Shown here in pieces: positions 34,934 through 43,919 of a stretch of DNA of 49,234 nt (its first letter is position 1; every line of letters begins with the position of its first letter). A program made the translations under genes and the position numbers. The stretch spans positions 1 to 49,234 of the forward strand of contig SHZY01000027.1 in the NCBI GenBank assembly GCA_009692065.1, read 5' to 3'. The notes under the pieces are model-generated. The model was not told the DNA's origin and made no database searches. It saw nothing but the letters and a program-made list of their open reading frames with translations. Origin of the DNA: Gemmataceae bacterium (GTDB taxonomy: Bacteria > Planctomycetota > Planctomycetia > Gemmatales > Gemmataceae).

Positions 34934-35758
34934 ATGCGCCGTATTCTCTTGTTTGCAGCCGTCGGCCTGCTGTGCTGTGGCGTCAATCGCGCTCATGCCC
35001 AAACGGCGGACGATGTAAGCAAGCTGATCGATCGGTTGGTCCAGCTCGACTCCATTGATCTCGCCAAGGACGTCAAGTTTCGCGCGGGGCTGGAGCCGTC
35101 GCTGCACGCCTTTGATTCGGACGAGTCCAAGATGACTGTCCTCAAGAACCCTTACGAAGCGCAGGGCCAGGGAAAGCCAGGGGCGGCAGGCTGGTATCGC
35201 GTCAGCTTCGTAGTCCCCGCCAAGCTCGGCAAGATCCCAATCCCCAAGGGGGGCTACAACCTCGGTGTCGAAAGCAACGTGGGGGGTGCCTGGGAGATCT
35301 ACACCTACATCAATGGAAACCCCGCCGGGCTGTGGAGCAAAGACGGCATGCTGACGGCTTCCAATCAGCCGCCCACCGTCTGGATGAGCAACGCTCCGAT
35401 GCCCACGAAGGCCGGCGATCGAATCACCATCGCCATCCTGGCAACGGCGTCGCCTCTGGGCCGCGGCAGTCCCGAGGGCTTTGCCCTGCGTCACATTCGC
35501 TTGCGATTTGCTCTGAGCCACACAGCGGCGCGTCAGCCGTTCTGCGGCAACACCAGTGCGGGCAACGGTTTGCACGGCGCCCGCGAGAAGCTGCGCACGC
35601 AGCAAGGCGACGCATTGAAGGCACTGCAACAAAAACTGCAAGGCCCGCTGTCGCGCCTGGATGCGGTTTTTCAGGCTGCCGATACGGAAAAGCTTGGCGA
35701 GTTGACCAACGCCATGATGAAAGCCAGCAAGGAGATCAACGAAGCGCTGAAGAAGTAA
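34934..35758 (+). CDS. Small secreted protein between the two HzsA-related genes
   Basis: The protein is 274 residues with a signal peptide (about 1-22, ending AHAQ). GAGGG precedes the ATG. The centre looks like a beta-sandwich (GWYRVSFVVPAKLGKIP, GGAWEIYTYINGN, DRITIAILATA). The last 70 residues are a helical, Gln/Lys-rich coiled-coil type tail (REKLRTQQGDALKALQQKLQGPLSRLD). It lies 45 bases after copy 1 and 111 bases before copy 2 of the HzsA-related proteins, so it is probably co-transcribed and may be a partner subunit. I do not recognise the family. Confidence 0.75.
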   Translation: MRRILLFAAVGLLCCGVNRAHAQTADDVSKLIDRLVQLDSIDLAKDVKFRAGLEPSLHAFDSDESKMTVLKNPYEAQGQGKPGAAGWYRVSFVVPAKLGKIPIPKGGYNLGVESNVGGAWEIYTYINGNPAGLWSKDGMLTASNQPPTVWMSNAPMPTKAGDRITIAILATASPLGRGSPEGFALRHIRLRFALSHTAARQPFCGNTSAGNGLHGAREKLRTQQGDALKALQQKLQGPLSRLDAVFQAADTEKLGELTNAMMKASKEINEALKK

Positions 35759-35869
35759 TCCCTCTCGATCTTCGCTGCGTCGGCGGCGTCGGCTGGATTC
35801 TTGCACAAGACGTTGAATGATGGGACACTCGTCATGAATTAATGATCCTACACGATCAGGGGGGCTGCC

Positions 35870-38800
35870 ATGTTCACACGATTGCTCGCTGTTGCCTTGG
35901 GCGTTTCGCTCGCCGCCGTGCTCTTCGCGCAAGATCCAGCGCCGCCGCTGAAGCTCGATCCGGTGCCGAAGCCACTCAAGTCCGATTCGGCGGTCAAGGT
36001 GGATTACGACATCGTCCACGTGCGGGCGCCGCGCGTCCTCAAAATCGCTGCGGGCAAGGACATTCCAACCGCCTGGCCTGAGTTCGGCCACCCGACACGC
36101 ATCGACCCCGGCTACGACCTCATGCTGCTCAAGCCCGACGGCACGGAACAAGTGCTCGTCCCCGGCGGCACGGGCGCGGTCACCGATCCGTTCGTTTCTC
36201 TCGATGGCGAAAGCGTCTACTATTCCTACCATCACAACCCGAAGGCTGGCGAGTGGGCAGCCGGCGCCGACATCTATAAGGTTCACGTCAAGACCAAGAA
36301 GATCACGCGCTTGACGCACCAGGTTCACACGCCCAATACCGGCGTGGCCGACTGGGCCAAGGGTTACCGCACGGCCGAGAAGGGCAAGGCGAACCTGCCC
36401 TACGGTGTCTACAACCTCGGTCCCTGCCCACTGCCGGACGGCAAGATCGTCTTCACCAGCAACCGCGACGCCGTCAAGACGCCGCGCGGTTATCCGCAGT
36501 ATGCGCTGCAACTCTTCGTGATGGACGAGGACGGCACGAACGTCGAAAAGATCGGCCATCTCAACGTCGCCGGCGCCTTGCACCCGGTCGTGCTCACCGA
36601 CGGGCGCATCCTTTTCAGCACGCTCGAATCGCAAGGCCTGCACGGCGGCATCGCCTGGGGCATGTGGACGATCCATCCCGACGGCACCAACTGGGAGCCG
36701 ATCATCAGCGCGTTTCACGACGCCAACGGCTTCCACTTCCATACGCAGCTTTCCGATGGCAACATGGTCATCGAGAATTACTACAACCAGAACAACCGCG
36801 GCTTCGGCACCCATGTCAAGCTGCCGCTGAAAGCTCCCGAGGGAACGCCGGCGTTCGGCCAGGCCCGTTCGCTTGCCAAGGGCGCCGATCCGAAGATGCG
36901 CATGCTCTTCTCGAACCGCTGGGGCGAGCACCGCTTGCCGTTCCAGCCCTACGGCATGGAAATGATCACGCGCTTCGCCACCTGGGAGGACCGCGCTGCG
37001 TCGCTGTCCGACCCGAAGGACCCGAAGTCGCCCCGCGTCGGCAAGGTCACGCACCCCTCCGGCGCTCCGGATAATCATCTGCTGACGGTCTGGTCCGGAG
37101 GCGCGACGCCGAACGCCAACGGACCGGTGCGCGCGGACATCCACGCCGGCATCTACCTCATCAAGGACGGCAAGCCCATCGATGAACCCGCGCAGATGCT
37201 GCGCATCAAGCACGATGCCGACTACAACGCGCAGTGGCCACGTGCCCTGGTGTCCTACAAGCGTATCTACGGAATCGATGAACCGAAACGCCTGGCGACC
37301 CTGGCCAACAACGGCAAACAATCGCCGCACCTGCCGGAGGGGACTCCATTCGGCCTAGTCGGTTCGAGCAGCCTCTACAAGCGCGAGAGCTATCCCGGCG
37401 GCATTATTCCCAAGGGAAGCGTCACCGCGACCTACCGCGACAAAGACATCAATCACATGCTGGCGGCGTTCACCGAAGTCAACGGCTTCGGCAACTGGGG
37501 CAATCAGGGCGCCGATGCCGGCCTGTACGACAACAGCGACATCCACGCCATCCGCATCCTTGCGATGGAGCCCGCCACCTCGCCCGTCGCCAACAAGTTC
37601 TACAACTTCGCGCATGAGCGATTGCGCATCCTGGGCGAAATTCCCGTGCGCAAGTTCGGCGCCGACGGCAAACAACCCCTCGATCCGGACAACAACCCCG
37701 ACACGAGCTTCCTCGCCAAGATTCCCGCCGACGTGGCCTTCACTTTCCAGACGCTCGACAAGAACGGCATGGTCCTGAACATGGCCCAGACGTGGCATCA
37801 AGTGCGGCCTGGCGAAGTCCGCACCAACTGCGGCGGCTGCCATGCTCACAGCCAGCAGCCGACGCTGTTCGAGAAAACCGCCGCGTCGCGGCCCGAGTAC
37901 ACGATCTTCGACCTGACCAAGAGCACGCCGCTCATCACCGACAAGACGAGTGATCAATCCAAGCGCCAATGGGATGTCAAGGACGAGACCGGCGTGCGTT
38001 ATGTGGCCGGCGTCAAGGATGTCGAATACTGGCGCGATGTGCGGTCGATCCTCGACCGTAGTTGCGTCGCGTGCCACACGGCGAAGGGCGGAAAAGAGCC
38101 AGCCGGCGAGTTGGACCTGGACGCGGACGACGAGTCGGTTGCCGTCAGCGCTCATGGATTTCCGGGTAAACCCCCAGGCACCTACTTCCGGCTGGCCATG
38201 GACGACGGCCGGCGCTCGCAGTCGCACCATCAGCCGCTTTACGGCAAGAAGCCGGAGCACTACTGGCGCGGCTTCCTGGCTTCACGTTACGTCGCCAGGT
38301 TCCAGTCACGGCGCAGTGTTCTGATCTGGCAGATCTATGGCAAACGTCTGGACGGCTTGCCGGAGGGGCTAGCAATGAACAACAAGCACATTAAGGAACA
38401 GCTCATGGTCGATTTCAAACCCAGCATCATGCCGCCGCCCGAAGCGGTGAAGGCCGGCAAGGTGAAGCCGCTCACGGATGAAGACAAGCGGACGCTGGTG
38501 CGTTGGATCGACCTTGGGTGCCCCATCGACCTCGACTACAAAGCCCAGGGACAGCCGTCCCTGGGCTTCGGCTGGATGCTCGACGACCAGCGGCCCACGC
38601 TCAGCTTGACTTACCCGCAGCCCGGCGCCAACGCCAAGCTCGACCGCATCCTGATTGGCATGCAGGACTACGGCACCGGCCTCGACATGAAGACGTTCAC
38701 GGTGACCGCCGACTTTGCCATCGACGGCGTGAAGCCGGGCGAGAACCTGGCAGCGCGGTTCAAGGGAAAATCAGAAGGCGTGCATGAACTGCAACTTGCT

Positions 38801-38902
38801 ACGCCGATCAAGAGCCTTGAGCGCGGCACGTTGACTGTGGCGGTCCGTGACCGGCAGGGCAACGTCACTCGCATCGAACGGACGATCTCGATCACAAAAT
38901 AG
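35870..38902 (+). CDS. HzsA-related beta-propeller diheme protein, copy 2
   Basis: The protein is 1010 residues with a signal peptide (about 1-20) and a G-rich ribosome site. It has the same layout as copy 1: a PD40/TolB-like propeller (LMLLKPDGTEQVLVPGG, GKIVFTSNRDAVKTPRG), an HzsA-like middle region, heme sites CGGCHAHSQ (about 653) and CVACHTAK (about 731), and the final GFGWMLDDQRPTLSLTYPQ. Compared with copy 1 it carries an extra segment of about 40 residues after the second heme (SQSHHQPLYGKKPEHYWRGF) but lacks the palindromic insert. The pair flanks a small secreted protein. Together they suggest a heteromeric exported redox complex, which is inference. Confidence 0.85.
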   Translation: MFTRLLAVALGVSLAAVLFAQDPAPPLKLDPVPKPLKSDSAVKVDYDIVHVRAPRVLKIAAGKDIPTAWPEFGHPTRIDPGYDLMLLKPDGTEQVLVPGGTGAVTDPFVSLDGESVYYSYHHNPKAGEWAAGADIYKVHVKTKKITRLTHQVHTPNTGVADWAKGYRTAEKGKANLPYGVYNLGPCPLPDGKIVFTSNRDAVKTPRGYPQYALQLFVMDEDGTNVEKIGHLNVAGALHPVVLTDGRILFSTLESQGLHGGIAWGMWTIHPDGTNWEPIISAFHDANGFHFHTQLSDGNMVIENYYNQNNRGFGTHVKLPLKAPEGTPAFGQARSLAKGADPKMRMLFSNRWGEHRLPFQPYGMEMITRFATWEDRAASLSDPKDPKSPRVGKVTHPSGAPDNHLLTVWSGGATPNANGPVRADIHAGIYLIKDGKPIDEPAQMLRIKHDADYNAQWPRALVSYKRIYGIDEPKRLATLANNGKQSPHLPEGTPFGLVGSSSLYKRESYPGGIIPKGSVTATYRDKDINHMLAAFTEVNGFGNWGNQGADAGLYDNSDIHAIRILAMEPATSPVANKFYNFAHERLRILGEIPVRKFGADGKQPLDPDNNPDTSFLAKIPADVAFTFQTLDKNGMVLNMAQTWHQVRPGEVRTNCGGCHAHSQQPTLFEKTAASRPEYTIFDLTKSTPLITDKTSDQSKRQWDVKDETGVRYVAGVKDVEYWRDVRSILDRSCVACHTAKGGKEPAGELDLDADDESVAVSAHGFPGKPPGTYFRLAMDDGRRSQSHHQPLYGKKPEHYWRGFLASRYVARFQSRRSVLIWQIYGKRLDGLPEGLAMNNKHIKEQLMVDFKPSIMPPPEAVKAGKVKPLTDEDKRTLVRWIDLGCPIDLDYKAQGQPSLGFGWMLDDQRPTLSLTYPQPGANAKLDRILIGMQDYGTGLDMKTFTVTADFAIDGVKPGENLAARFKGKSEGVHELQLATPIKSLERGTLTVAVRDRQGNVTRIERTISITK
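38541..38568. repeat. Short palindrome inside HzsA-related copy 2
   Basis: AAGCCCAGGGAC (38541-38552), loop AGCC, then the exact complement (38557-38568). It encodes KAQGQPSLGF just before GWMLDDQRP. Copy 1 has the same length here but a different sequence (RLAMPQAAGN), so this may be a replaced rather than an added segment. Confidence 0.55.
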
Positions 38903-38904
38903 GA

Positions 38905-38952
38905 GCCCGCAGCGCAAGCAAGGAATTCTCTTTCCTTGTTTGCGCGTCGGGC
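38905..38952. repeat. Intergenic hairpin between HzsA-related copy 2 and the hydrolase
   Basis: GCGCAAGCAAGGAA (38912-38925) pairs with TTCCTTGTTTGCGC (38932-38945, one mismatch), and GCCCG (38905-38909) with CGGGC (38948-38952). It fills the 64-base gap. There is no T tract, so it is more like the other palindromic repeats than a terminator. Confidence 0.65.
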
Positions 38953-38966
38953 CCGAGGGATTGCCA

Positions 38967-39788
38967 ATGATTCGCTATTTGTGTTTCCTTTTCACCCTGG
39001 CCCTGGCATCCCCGGCCTACGCTCAGCCGAAGGTCATTGTCAAAAAGGACGTCGTTTACGGCTCCGTCCACGGCGCCGGCTTGCTGGCCGACATCGCGTA
39101 CCCTGAGGGGAAGGGGCCGTTCCCGGTCATCCTGTCGGTGCACGGCGGGCGCTGGGTGGCGAGCCATCGCAGCGATCCAGGCGAAGGGGCCATCGACGTC
39201 AAGCAGTGGGCCGGCTTCGGGTTCTTCGCCATGTCGATCGATTATCGGCTCATTGGTTGCTCGCCCCCGCCGGCCTGCTATCAGGATACGCAGTGCGCTA
39301 TCCGCTGGGTGCATGCCCACAAGGATCAGTATCCACTTGACGCCGAGCGGATATTCCTGTTCGGCATGTCCGCCGGCGGCCACCTGGTGTCGCTGGCGGC
39401 AACGCTGGGCGACGGTCCGTACCCGCGCACCGGTGGCTGGGCAAAACACTCCAACGATATTCGCGGCGCCATCAGCCTTTCGGGCCCCTATGACCTGGAG
39501 AAGCTGTCGTGGGGCAATCTCTGGAAGCCCGCCGCCGGCGATCAACTGGCCGCGCGTCTTCAGGCCTCGCCCATCAAACATGTCAGCGCCAAGACGAAGC
39601 CGATGTTGATCTTGCATTCCGATAACGATGGCTCGGTGCCGGTGCAGCAAGCGATCGAGATGGCCGAGGCTCTGGAAAAAGCCAAGGCCCCGCACCGCTT
39701 GACAATCCACAAGAAGAAGGGACACATGCGGATCACCGAGGAGGTTATCAGCCAGACGCGGGAGTTCATCGAGGCGACCAGCCGCTAG
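38967..39788 (+). CDS. Secreted alpha/beta hydrolase (esterase-like)
   Basis: The protein is 273 residues with a signal peptide (1-19, ending AYAQ). The fold is marked by the oxyanion HGG (60-61), the nucleophile elbow GMSAG with Ser135, the acid in LHSDNDGSVPV (about 219) and the final His in KKGHMR (about 249). This is the BD-FAE/hormone-sensitive-lipase type of esterase seen for feruloyl or acetyl groups on plant glycans. The start at 38967 opens the signal peptide and has GAGG upstream. It lies after the HzsA-related genes on the same strand. The exact ester is unknown. Confidence 0.88.
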   Translation: MIRYLCFLFTLALASPAYAQPKVIVKKDVVYGSVHGAGLLADIAYPEGKGPFPVILSVHGGRWVASHRSDPGEGAIDVKQWAGFGFFAMSIDYRLIGCSPPPACYQDTQCAIRWVHAHKDQYPLDAERIFLFGMSAGGHLVSLAATLGDGPYPRTGGWAKHSNDIRGAISLSGPYDLEKLSWGNLWKPAAGDQLAARLQASPIKHVSAKTKPMLILHSDNDGSVPVQQAIEMAEALEKAKAPHRLTIHKKKGHMRITEEVISQTREFIEATSR

Positions 39789-39856
39789 TTCGCCCGTATC
39801 ATCAGAATTACCGTGACACGGACGGCATCACGCGGTTAGAATCAACGAAATCAAGA

Positions 39857-39938
39857 GGCGAGCCGAGCCCCGTGAGGGACCGCGTTGAGCGCCCTCGACC
39901 GCATGCGCAACCCGGCCCCTCACGGGGCTCGGCTCGCC
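39857..39938. repeat. Inverted repeat, GGCGAGCCGAGCCCC family, copy 1
   Basis: Perfect 22-base arms lie at 39857-39878 and 39917-39938 (arm starts GGCGAGCCGAGCCCCGTGAG). They surround 38 bases. It ends 27 bases before the oxidoreductase start, so it lies in that gene's leader. A second copy with one arm mismatch is at 41878-41959. Confidence 0.85.
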
Positions 39939-39965
39939 AGAACATCTCGCACAGGAGGCCCCGCC

Positions 39966-41291
39966 ATGACGCGCACGAAGATCACCCGCCGCAAATTCCT
40001 CGCCGCCGGCGCCGCAGCAGTCGCTGTGCCCGGTATTCTGCGGGCGCAGAACGCGCCGAATCGACTCAACATCGCCATCATCGGCTGCGGCGGGCGCGGC
40101 GGGGCGAACCTCGGCTCCGTCAGCGGCGAGAATATCGTGGCCCTCTGCGATGTCAATCAGGCCGCCGTCGATCAGGCGGCGGCCAAGTTCCCGAAGGCCC
40201 GGCAATGCAACGATTTTCGCCGGCTGTTCGAGCACCACCGCGAGTTCGACGCCGTCGTCGTCAGCACCTGCGAGCACACGCACGCCTTCGCCACCATGCT
40301 TGCCCTGCGGCACAACAAGCACGTCTACTGCGAGAAGCCGCTCACGCACGGCATCTGGGAGGCCCGGCAAATTCGCGAGCGAGCGATGAAGACGAAGGTC
40401 GCCACGCAGATGGGCATCCAGATTCACGCGACCGAGAACTACCGCCGCGTCGTTGAGCTGGTGCAAGGCGGCGCGATTGGCGATGTTCGTGAAGCCCACG
40501 TCTGGACTTCGCGCGCCTGGGGCGCGCAGAGTGCCGAGTCGGCCAAGCAATTTCGCGATATCGTCACGCTCCAGAACCGCCCGAAAGAAGTGCAACCAGT
40601 TCCGCGTGGCCTGCACTGGGACCTCTGGGTCGGCCCGGCGCCGGAGCGGCCATTCAACAACGTGTACGTTCCAGGGCCCAAGTGGTATCGCTGGTGGGAT
40701 TTCGGCTCAGGCACGATGAGCGACCTCGGCAGCCACATGGTCGATCTGCCGTTTTGGGCGCTGCGTTTGCGCTCGCCGCAGACGATCGAAGCCGCCGGCC
40801 CGCCCCCGCATCACGAATTGGCCCCGGCTTCGATGAGCGCGACCTATCAGTACGCGGCGCGCGGCGACATGCCGGCCGTCCGGCTCACCTGGTATCAGGG
40901 CGAATTGAAGCCGGAGATCTGGCGTAAGAACGGCATCCCGCGCTGGAACGATGCTACCCTTTTCATCGGCGCCCGCGGCATGCTTCTGGCCGACTACAAT
41001 CGGCACCTGCTGTTGCCTGAGAAGGACTTCGCGAACTTCAATCGCCCCGAGCCGACGATTGCGCGCTCGCCTGGCCATCACGCCGAGTGGATCCGCGCCG
41101 CGAAGACCGATCTGCGCACGTCCGCCGACTTTGAATACTCCGGTTGGCTGACCGAAGCGAACCACCTTGGCAACATCGCTTATCGCCTGGGCCGCCGCAT
41201 CGAATGGGATGCAGACAAGATGGTCGTCACGAACGTGAAGGACGCGGCCACGCTCATTCGGCGGACGTATCGCAAGGGTTGGGAGTTGTAA
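39966..41291 (+). CDS. Gfo/Idh/MocA-family oxidoreductase with Tat leader
   Basis: The protein is 441 residues. [20 protein letters not shown] is a Tat leader (TRRKFLA), and AGGAGG lies just upstream. A Rossmann domain follows with [15 protein letters not shown] as the dinucleotide loop and VALCDVNQ. The motif CEKPLTHG marks the catalytic Lys of the family. The C domain has [23 protein letters not shown], typical of the exported planctomycete branch. Tat export of a folded, NAD(P)-loaded enzyme is normal for this branch. The likely role is sugar or sugar-acid redox or glycosidic chemistry in the periplasm; the substrate is unknown. Confidence 0.92.
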   Translation: MTRTKITRRKFLAAGAAAVAVPGILRAQNAPNRLNIAIIGCGGRGGANLGSVSGENIVALCDVNQAAVDQAAAKFPKARQCNDFRRLFEHHREFDAVVVSTCEHTHAFATMLALRHNKHVYCEKPLTHGIWEARQIRERAMKTKVATQMGIQIHATENYRRVVELVQGGAIGDVREAHVWTSRAWGAQSAESAKQFRDIVTLQNRPKEVQPVPRGLHWDLWVGPAPERPFNNVYVPGPKWYRWWDFGSGTMSDLGSHMVDLPFWALRLRSPQTIEAAGPPPHHELAPASMSATYQYAARGDMPAVRLTWYQGELKPEIWRKNGIPRWNDATLFIGARGMLLADYNRHLLLPEKDFANFNRPEPTIARSPGHHAEWIRAAKTDLRTSADFEYSGWLTEANHLGNIAYRLGRRIEWDADKMVVTNVKDAATLIRRTYRKGWEL

Positions 41292-41294
41292 ATC

Positions 41295-41352
41295 CGTCCG
41301 AGCCCGAGCGCCAGCGAGGGGCCTGGCTTGCCGCCTCGCTCGGGCTCGGACG
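41295..41352. repeat. Inverted repeat between convergent genes
   Basis: Arms CGTCCGAGCCCGAGCG (41295-41310) and the exact complement (41337-41352). It occupies the gap between the oxidoreductase stop and the phosphatase stop. It may work as a bidirectional terminator although no T tract is present. Confidence 0.8.
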
Positions 41353-41354
41353 CC

Positions 41355-41861
41355 CTATTTCGCCAACTGCTTTTCCCATTCGCTCAGCAATTCCATGAAC
41401 GCCGGGTTCGGCCGCAGCACTGGCCGCTTGGCGCGAATCTTCGCAATCGCCTCGTCACGCGTCCAGCTGTGCTTCTTCATCATGTACGCCGTGATCACCA
41501 TGCCGCTGCGGCTCACGCCCTGCGCACAATGAACGTAAGTTGTCTGCCCAGCGTTACGATGAGTTCCAACATATGCAATTTGTCGTTCGAGCCATTCAAG
41601 TTTTGGCGCCGGCGCGCGGTCGGGAATTGGTGCCCATCTATAATAATCACACTGATAGGAATCCTCCAGTTCGCACAAATTCAACACGGCGCGCGTGCCA
41701 GGCGGTGGCTGTTGTGTTAAGCCGCCCATGTACAGGCCGTCTTCGATAAGCGAGTAGTTCTCCGGTTCCCGATAAAGCCAGTCGAGCCCCGCCAGGACGG
41801 GCCAGACAGCGGCACTTACCAGGACGAGGGCGATCAAGTATCGACGACGGGGCAGTTTCAT
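41355..41861 (-). CDS. Membrane-anchored dual-specificity/tyrosine phosphatase
   Basis: The protein is 168 residues. A short basic start (MKLPRRR) and one membrane segment (about 8-27) put the domain outside the cytoplasm or in a membrane compartment. The signature VHCAQGVSRSG gives His111, Cys112 and Arg118, the HCX5R loop of the family. GLYMGGLTQ and NPAFMELLSEWE match the usual ends of dual-specificity phosphatases. ATG 41861 directly precedes the membrane segment, and a longer frame to 42026 would run through a repeat. No general acid Asp is obvious. The substrate may be a phosphoprotein, a lipid or RNA. Confidence 0.88.
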   Translation of the reverse strand: MKLPRRRYLIALVLVSAAVWPVLAGLDWLYREPENYSLIEDGLYMGGLTQQPPPGTRAVLNLCELEDSYQCDYYRWAPIPDRAPAPKLEWLERQIAYVGTHRNAGQTTYVHCAQGVSRSGMVITAYMMKKHSWTRDEAIAKIRAKRPVLRPNPAFMELLSEWEKQLAK

Positions 41862-41877
41862 GGTGAGCGCTATTCTA

Positions 41878-41959
41878 GGCGAGCCGAGCCCGGTGAGGGG
41901 CCGGGTTGAGTAGTCAGTTGTGGGCGCCTCACCCGGCACCTCACGGGGCTCGGCTCGCC
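41878..41959. repeat. Inverted repeat, GGCGAGCCGAGCCCC family, copy 2
   Basis: Arms at 41878-41898 and 41939-41959 pair over 21 bases with one mismatch. They are nearly the same sequence as the 39857 copy (GGCGAGCCGAGCCCGGTGAG). The element lies just upstream of the phosphatase start, in its leader. Confidence 0.8.
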
Positions 41960-42089
41960 TTGCTCGAGAGAAAAACATGAGATAACGCCAGCCGGCGCGC
42001 AAGCCAGCGGGGGAATCGCGTTCCACGATCGAAGCCTATCGCAAGTGCGACAGGCAAACCTGGAATACCCAACATGAGAGGAATTTCCC

Positions 42090-42335
42090 ATGTTTCGCAA
42101 AATCCTGATCGCCCTGGTCGCATCGCTCGGTTGCATCTCCCCCTTTGCCATCGCGGCCCAGACCGAAGCCAACTACATTGTCGTCCACCGCCATCATCAC
42201 CACCGCTACCACGTCTACTACCGCAACTGCAGCCATGAGGCGTGGCGCTGCGCCGGTTCCTTCGGCTGCCACGACGACGCCTTCCGTGAAGTCCACATCC
42301 TGCGCCACCGCGGCTTTGAAGTGGTCCTGCGCTGA
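42090..42335 (+). CDS. Small secreted His-rich protein
   Basis: The protein is 81 residues. AGAGGAA precedes the ATG by about 8 bases. A signal peptide (about 1-23, ending AIAAQ) leads to a short mature chain with VHRHHHHRYHVYYR, then four Cys (NCSH, WRCAG, GCHDD). His and Cys clusters suggest metal binding outside the cytoplasm. Small secreted proteins of this shape (often with a YHVYYR-type motif) occur in planctomycetes, without known function. It stands alone between the phosphatase and der. Confidence 0.7.
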   Translation: MFRKILIALVASLGCISPFAIAAQTEANYIVVHRHHHHRYHVYYRNCSHEAWRCAGSFGCHDDAFREVHILRHRGFEVVLR

Positions 42336-42364
42336 TACGACGATTCCGCTACAATAACCTGACC

Positions 42365-42408
42365 AGCCGCTGGCGGCGTAGCAGACCCCTGCTACGCCGC
42401 CAGCGGCT
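42365..42408. repeat. Perfect 20-bp hairpin upstream of der
   Basis: AGCCGCTGGCGGCGTAGCAG (42365-42384), loop ACCC, then the exact complement (42389-42408). It lies 18 bases before the GTG start of der. It may be a REP-like element, a terminator for the small gene before it, or a leader hairpin for der. Confidence 0.85.
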
Positions 42409-42426
42409 TGGCACAGGAGCATTATT

Positions 42427-43857
42427 GTGGCACTCCCTCAGGTGGCAATTGTCGGCAGGCCAAACGTCGGCAAATCGTCGCTCTTCAACTGGATCGCGGG
42501 CCGGCGCATTAGCATTGTCGATCCGACACCCGGCGTCACGCGCGACCGCATCACCGCCCCCATCCAGATTGGCGAACGCTATCTCGAACTCACCGACACC
42601 GGCGGCATGGGCAATGAGGACGTTGACAACCTCACCGCCGACGTCGAAAGGCAAATTCAGTTCGCCATCGACCGGGCCGACGTCATCATCTTTCTCGTCG
42701 ATGGCAAGAGCGGGCCCGTGCCGCTCGATGAAGAAGTTGTCAAGCGTGTGCGCGGCCTCAACAAGCCGGTGCTGCTCGTCGCCAACAAGTGCGATTCCTC
42801 CACGCTCGATGACCAGGTCGGCGAGTTCTACAAGTTCGGCTGCGGCGACGTCTACTGCGTCAGCGCCAAGCAAAACCGCGGCAAGGAGCAATTGCTCGAA
42901 CTGATCCTGAAGAATCTGCCCGAGGATACCCACGATGCCGCGCCGGCGCGCAAGGACGAAACCCTCAAACTCGCCATCGTCGGCAAGCGCAATACCGGCA
43001 AGAGCACGTTCATCAACTGCCTGGCCCAGGAAGAACGCACGATCGTCAGCGAGGTCGAAGGAACCACGCGCGACAGCGTCGATGTCCGTTTCGAGAAAGA
43101 TGGCAAGTCGATCATGGCGATCGACACCGCCGGCGTGCGCAATCGCGGCAGCATCCGCAACGATGTCGAGTTCTACAGCCTGACCCGGGCCGAGCGGTCC
43201 ATCCGGCGCGCCGACGTCGTCCTGCATTTCTTGGACGCGCCAAAGAACATCAGCATGGTGGACAAACGGCTCTGCGGCTATGTGCTCGAAAATTACAAGC
43301 CGGCGATCTTCGTCATCAACAAGTGGGACCTTTTGAAGGAACACCTCGCCACCGGTGAGTTCGGCGATTACCTGCGTAAGATTTTCCCGAGCCTTGACTT
43401 CGTGCCGATGGCGTTCATCACTGCCAAGGACGGCAAGAACGTGCAGCAGGTCCTCGATCTCGCCCAGAACCTGCACAAGCAGGCCAGCCTGCGCGTCGGC
43501 ACCGGCGATCTCAATCGCGTCCTCAAGCAGGCGATGCTCGATCAGTCCCCCGCGATCCGCCAGAACCGCTTGCCCAAGATTTACTACGCCACGCAGGTCT
43601 CAGTCTTGCCGCCGACGATCGTGCTGTTCACGAATGGACCGGAGCTGTTCGACAAGACGTATCAACGCTACCTGCTCAAGACCTTGCGCGACCACTTCCG
43701 TTTCCCGGACGTGCCGATCAAGTTATACTTGCGCGCCAAGGCGCCGATGTCGAATCGCGAAGAGAAAGCCTCCCCCGACAAGCCCAAGCGCATTGTGCGG
43801 GCACGCTCCAAAAAGAAGAAGGCAACGCAAGCCGGCGAATTGTGGGACGATGTGTGA
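42427..43857 (+). CDS. der: Ribosome biogenesis GTPase Der (EngA)
   Basis: The protein is 476 residues, starting at GTG with AGGAG eight bases upstream. It has two GTPase domains in tandem. The first has GRPNVGKS (11-18 region), DTGG and NKCD. The second has GKRNTGKS (about 187), DTAG and NKWD. A KH-like C-terminal domain follows, with YATQVSVLPPTIVLFTN. The tail is Lys-rich (RSKKKK). This order is unique to Der, which acts in 50S ribosome assembly in the cytoplasm. Length is normal. It is the clearest housekeeping gene of the window. Confidence 0.97.
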   Translation: MALPQVAIVGRPNVGKSSLFNWIAGRRISIVDPTPGVTRDRITAPIQIGERYLELTDTGGMGNEDVDNLTADVERQIQFAIDRADVIIFLVDGKSGPVPLDEEVVKRVRGLNKPVLLVANKCDSSTLDDQVGEFYKFGCGDVYCVSAKQNRGKEQLLELILKNLPEDTHDAAPARKDETLKLAIVGKRNTGKSTFINCLAQEERTIVSEVEGTTRDSVDVRFEKDGKSIMAIDTAGVRNRGSIRNDVEFYSLTRAERSIRRADVVLHFLDAPKNISMVDKRLCGYVLENYKPAIFVINKWDLLKEHLATGEFGDYLRKIFPSLDFVPMAFITAKDGKNVQQVLDLAQNLHKQASLRVGTGDLNRVLKQAMLDQSPAIRQNRLPKIYYATQVSVLPPTIVLFTNGPELFDKTYQRYLLKTLRDHFRFPDVPIKLYLRAKAPMSNREEKASPDKPKRIVRARSKKKKATQAGELWDDV

Positions 43858-43865
43858 TTTTCAAA

Positions 43866-43915
43866 CCGCTTGCGTTTAGCGATCGCACGGCGCCATGTGA
43901 ACGCTAAACGCAAGC
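43866..43915. repeat. Intergenic palindrome, CGTTTAGCG family, copy 3
   Basis: GCTTGCGTTTAGCG (43868-43881) pairs exactly with 43902-43915. The centre keeps GGCGCC. It lies between the convergent der and esterase genes. It shares the longer CCGCTTG arm start with copy 1. Confidence 0.85.
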
Positions 43916-43919
43916 ACGG

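Noticed and set aside
34919..37330. Long minus-strand open frame of about 800 codons
   Set aside because: It is antisense to the small secreted protein and HzsA-related copy 2, has no family motif, and is explained by GC-rich codon bias leaving few stops.
31889..38902. Evidence for anammox (hydrazine synthase operon)
   Set aside because: Only HzsA-like proteins are present; no HzsB, HzsC or hydrazine dehydrogenase is seen, and HzsA-like proteins are common in non-anammox planctomycetes.
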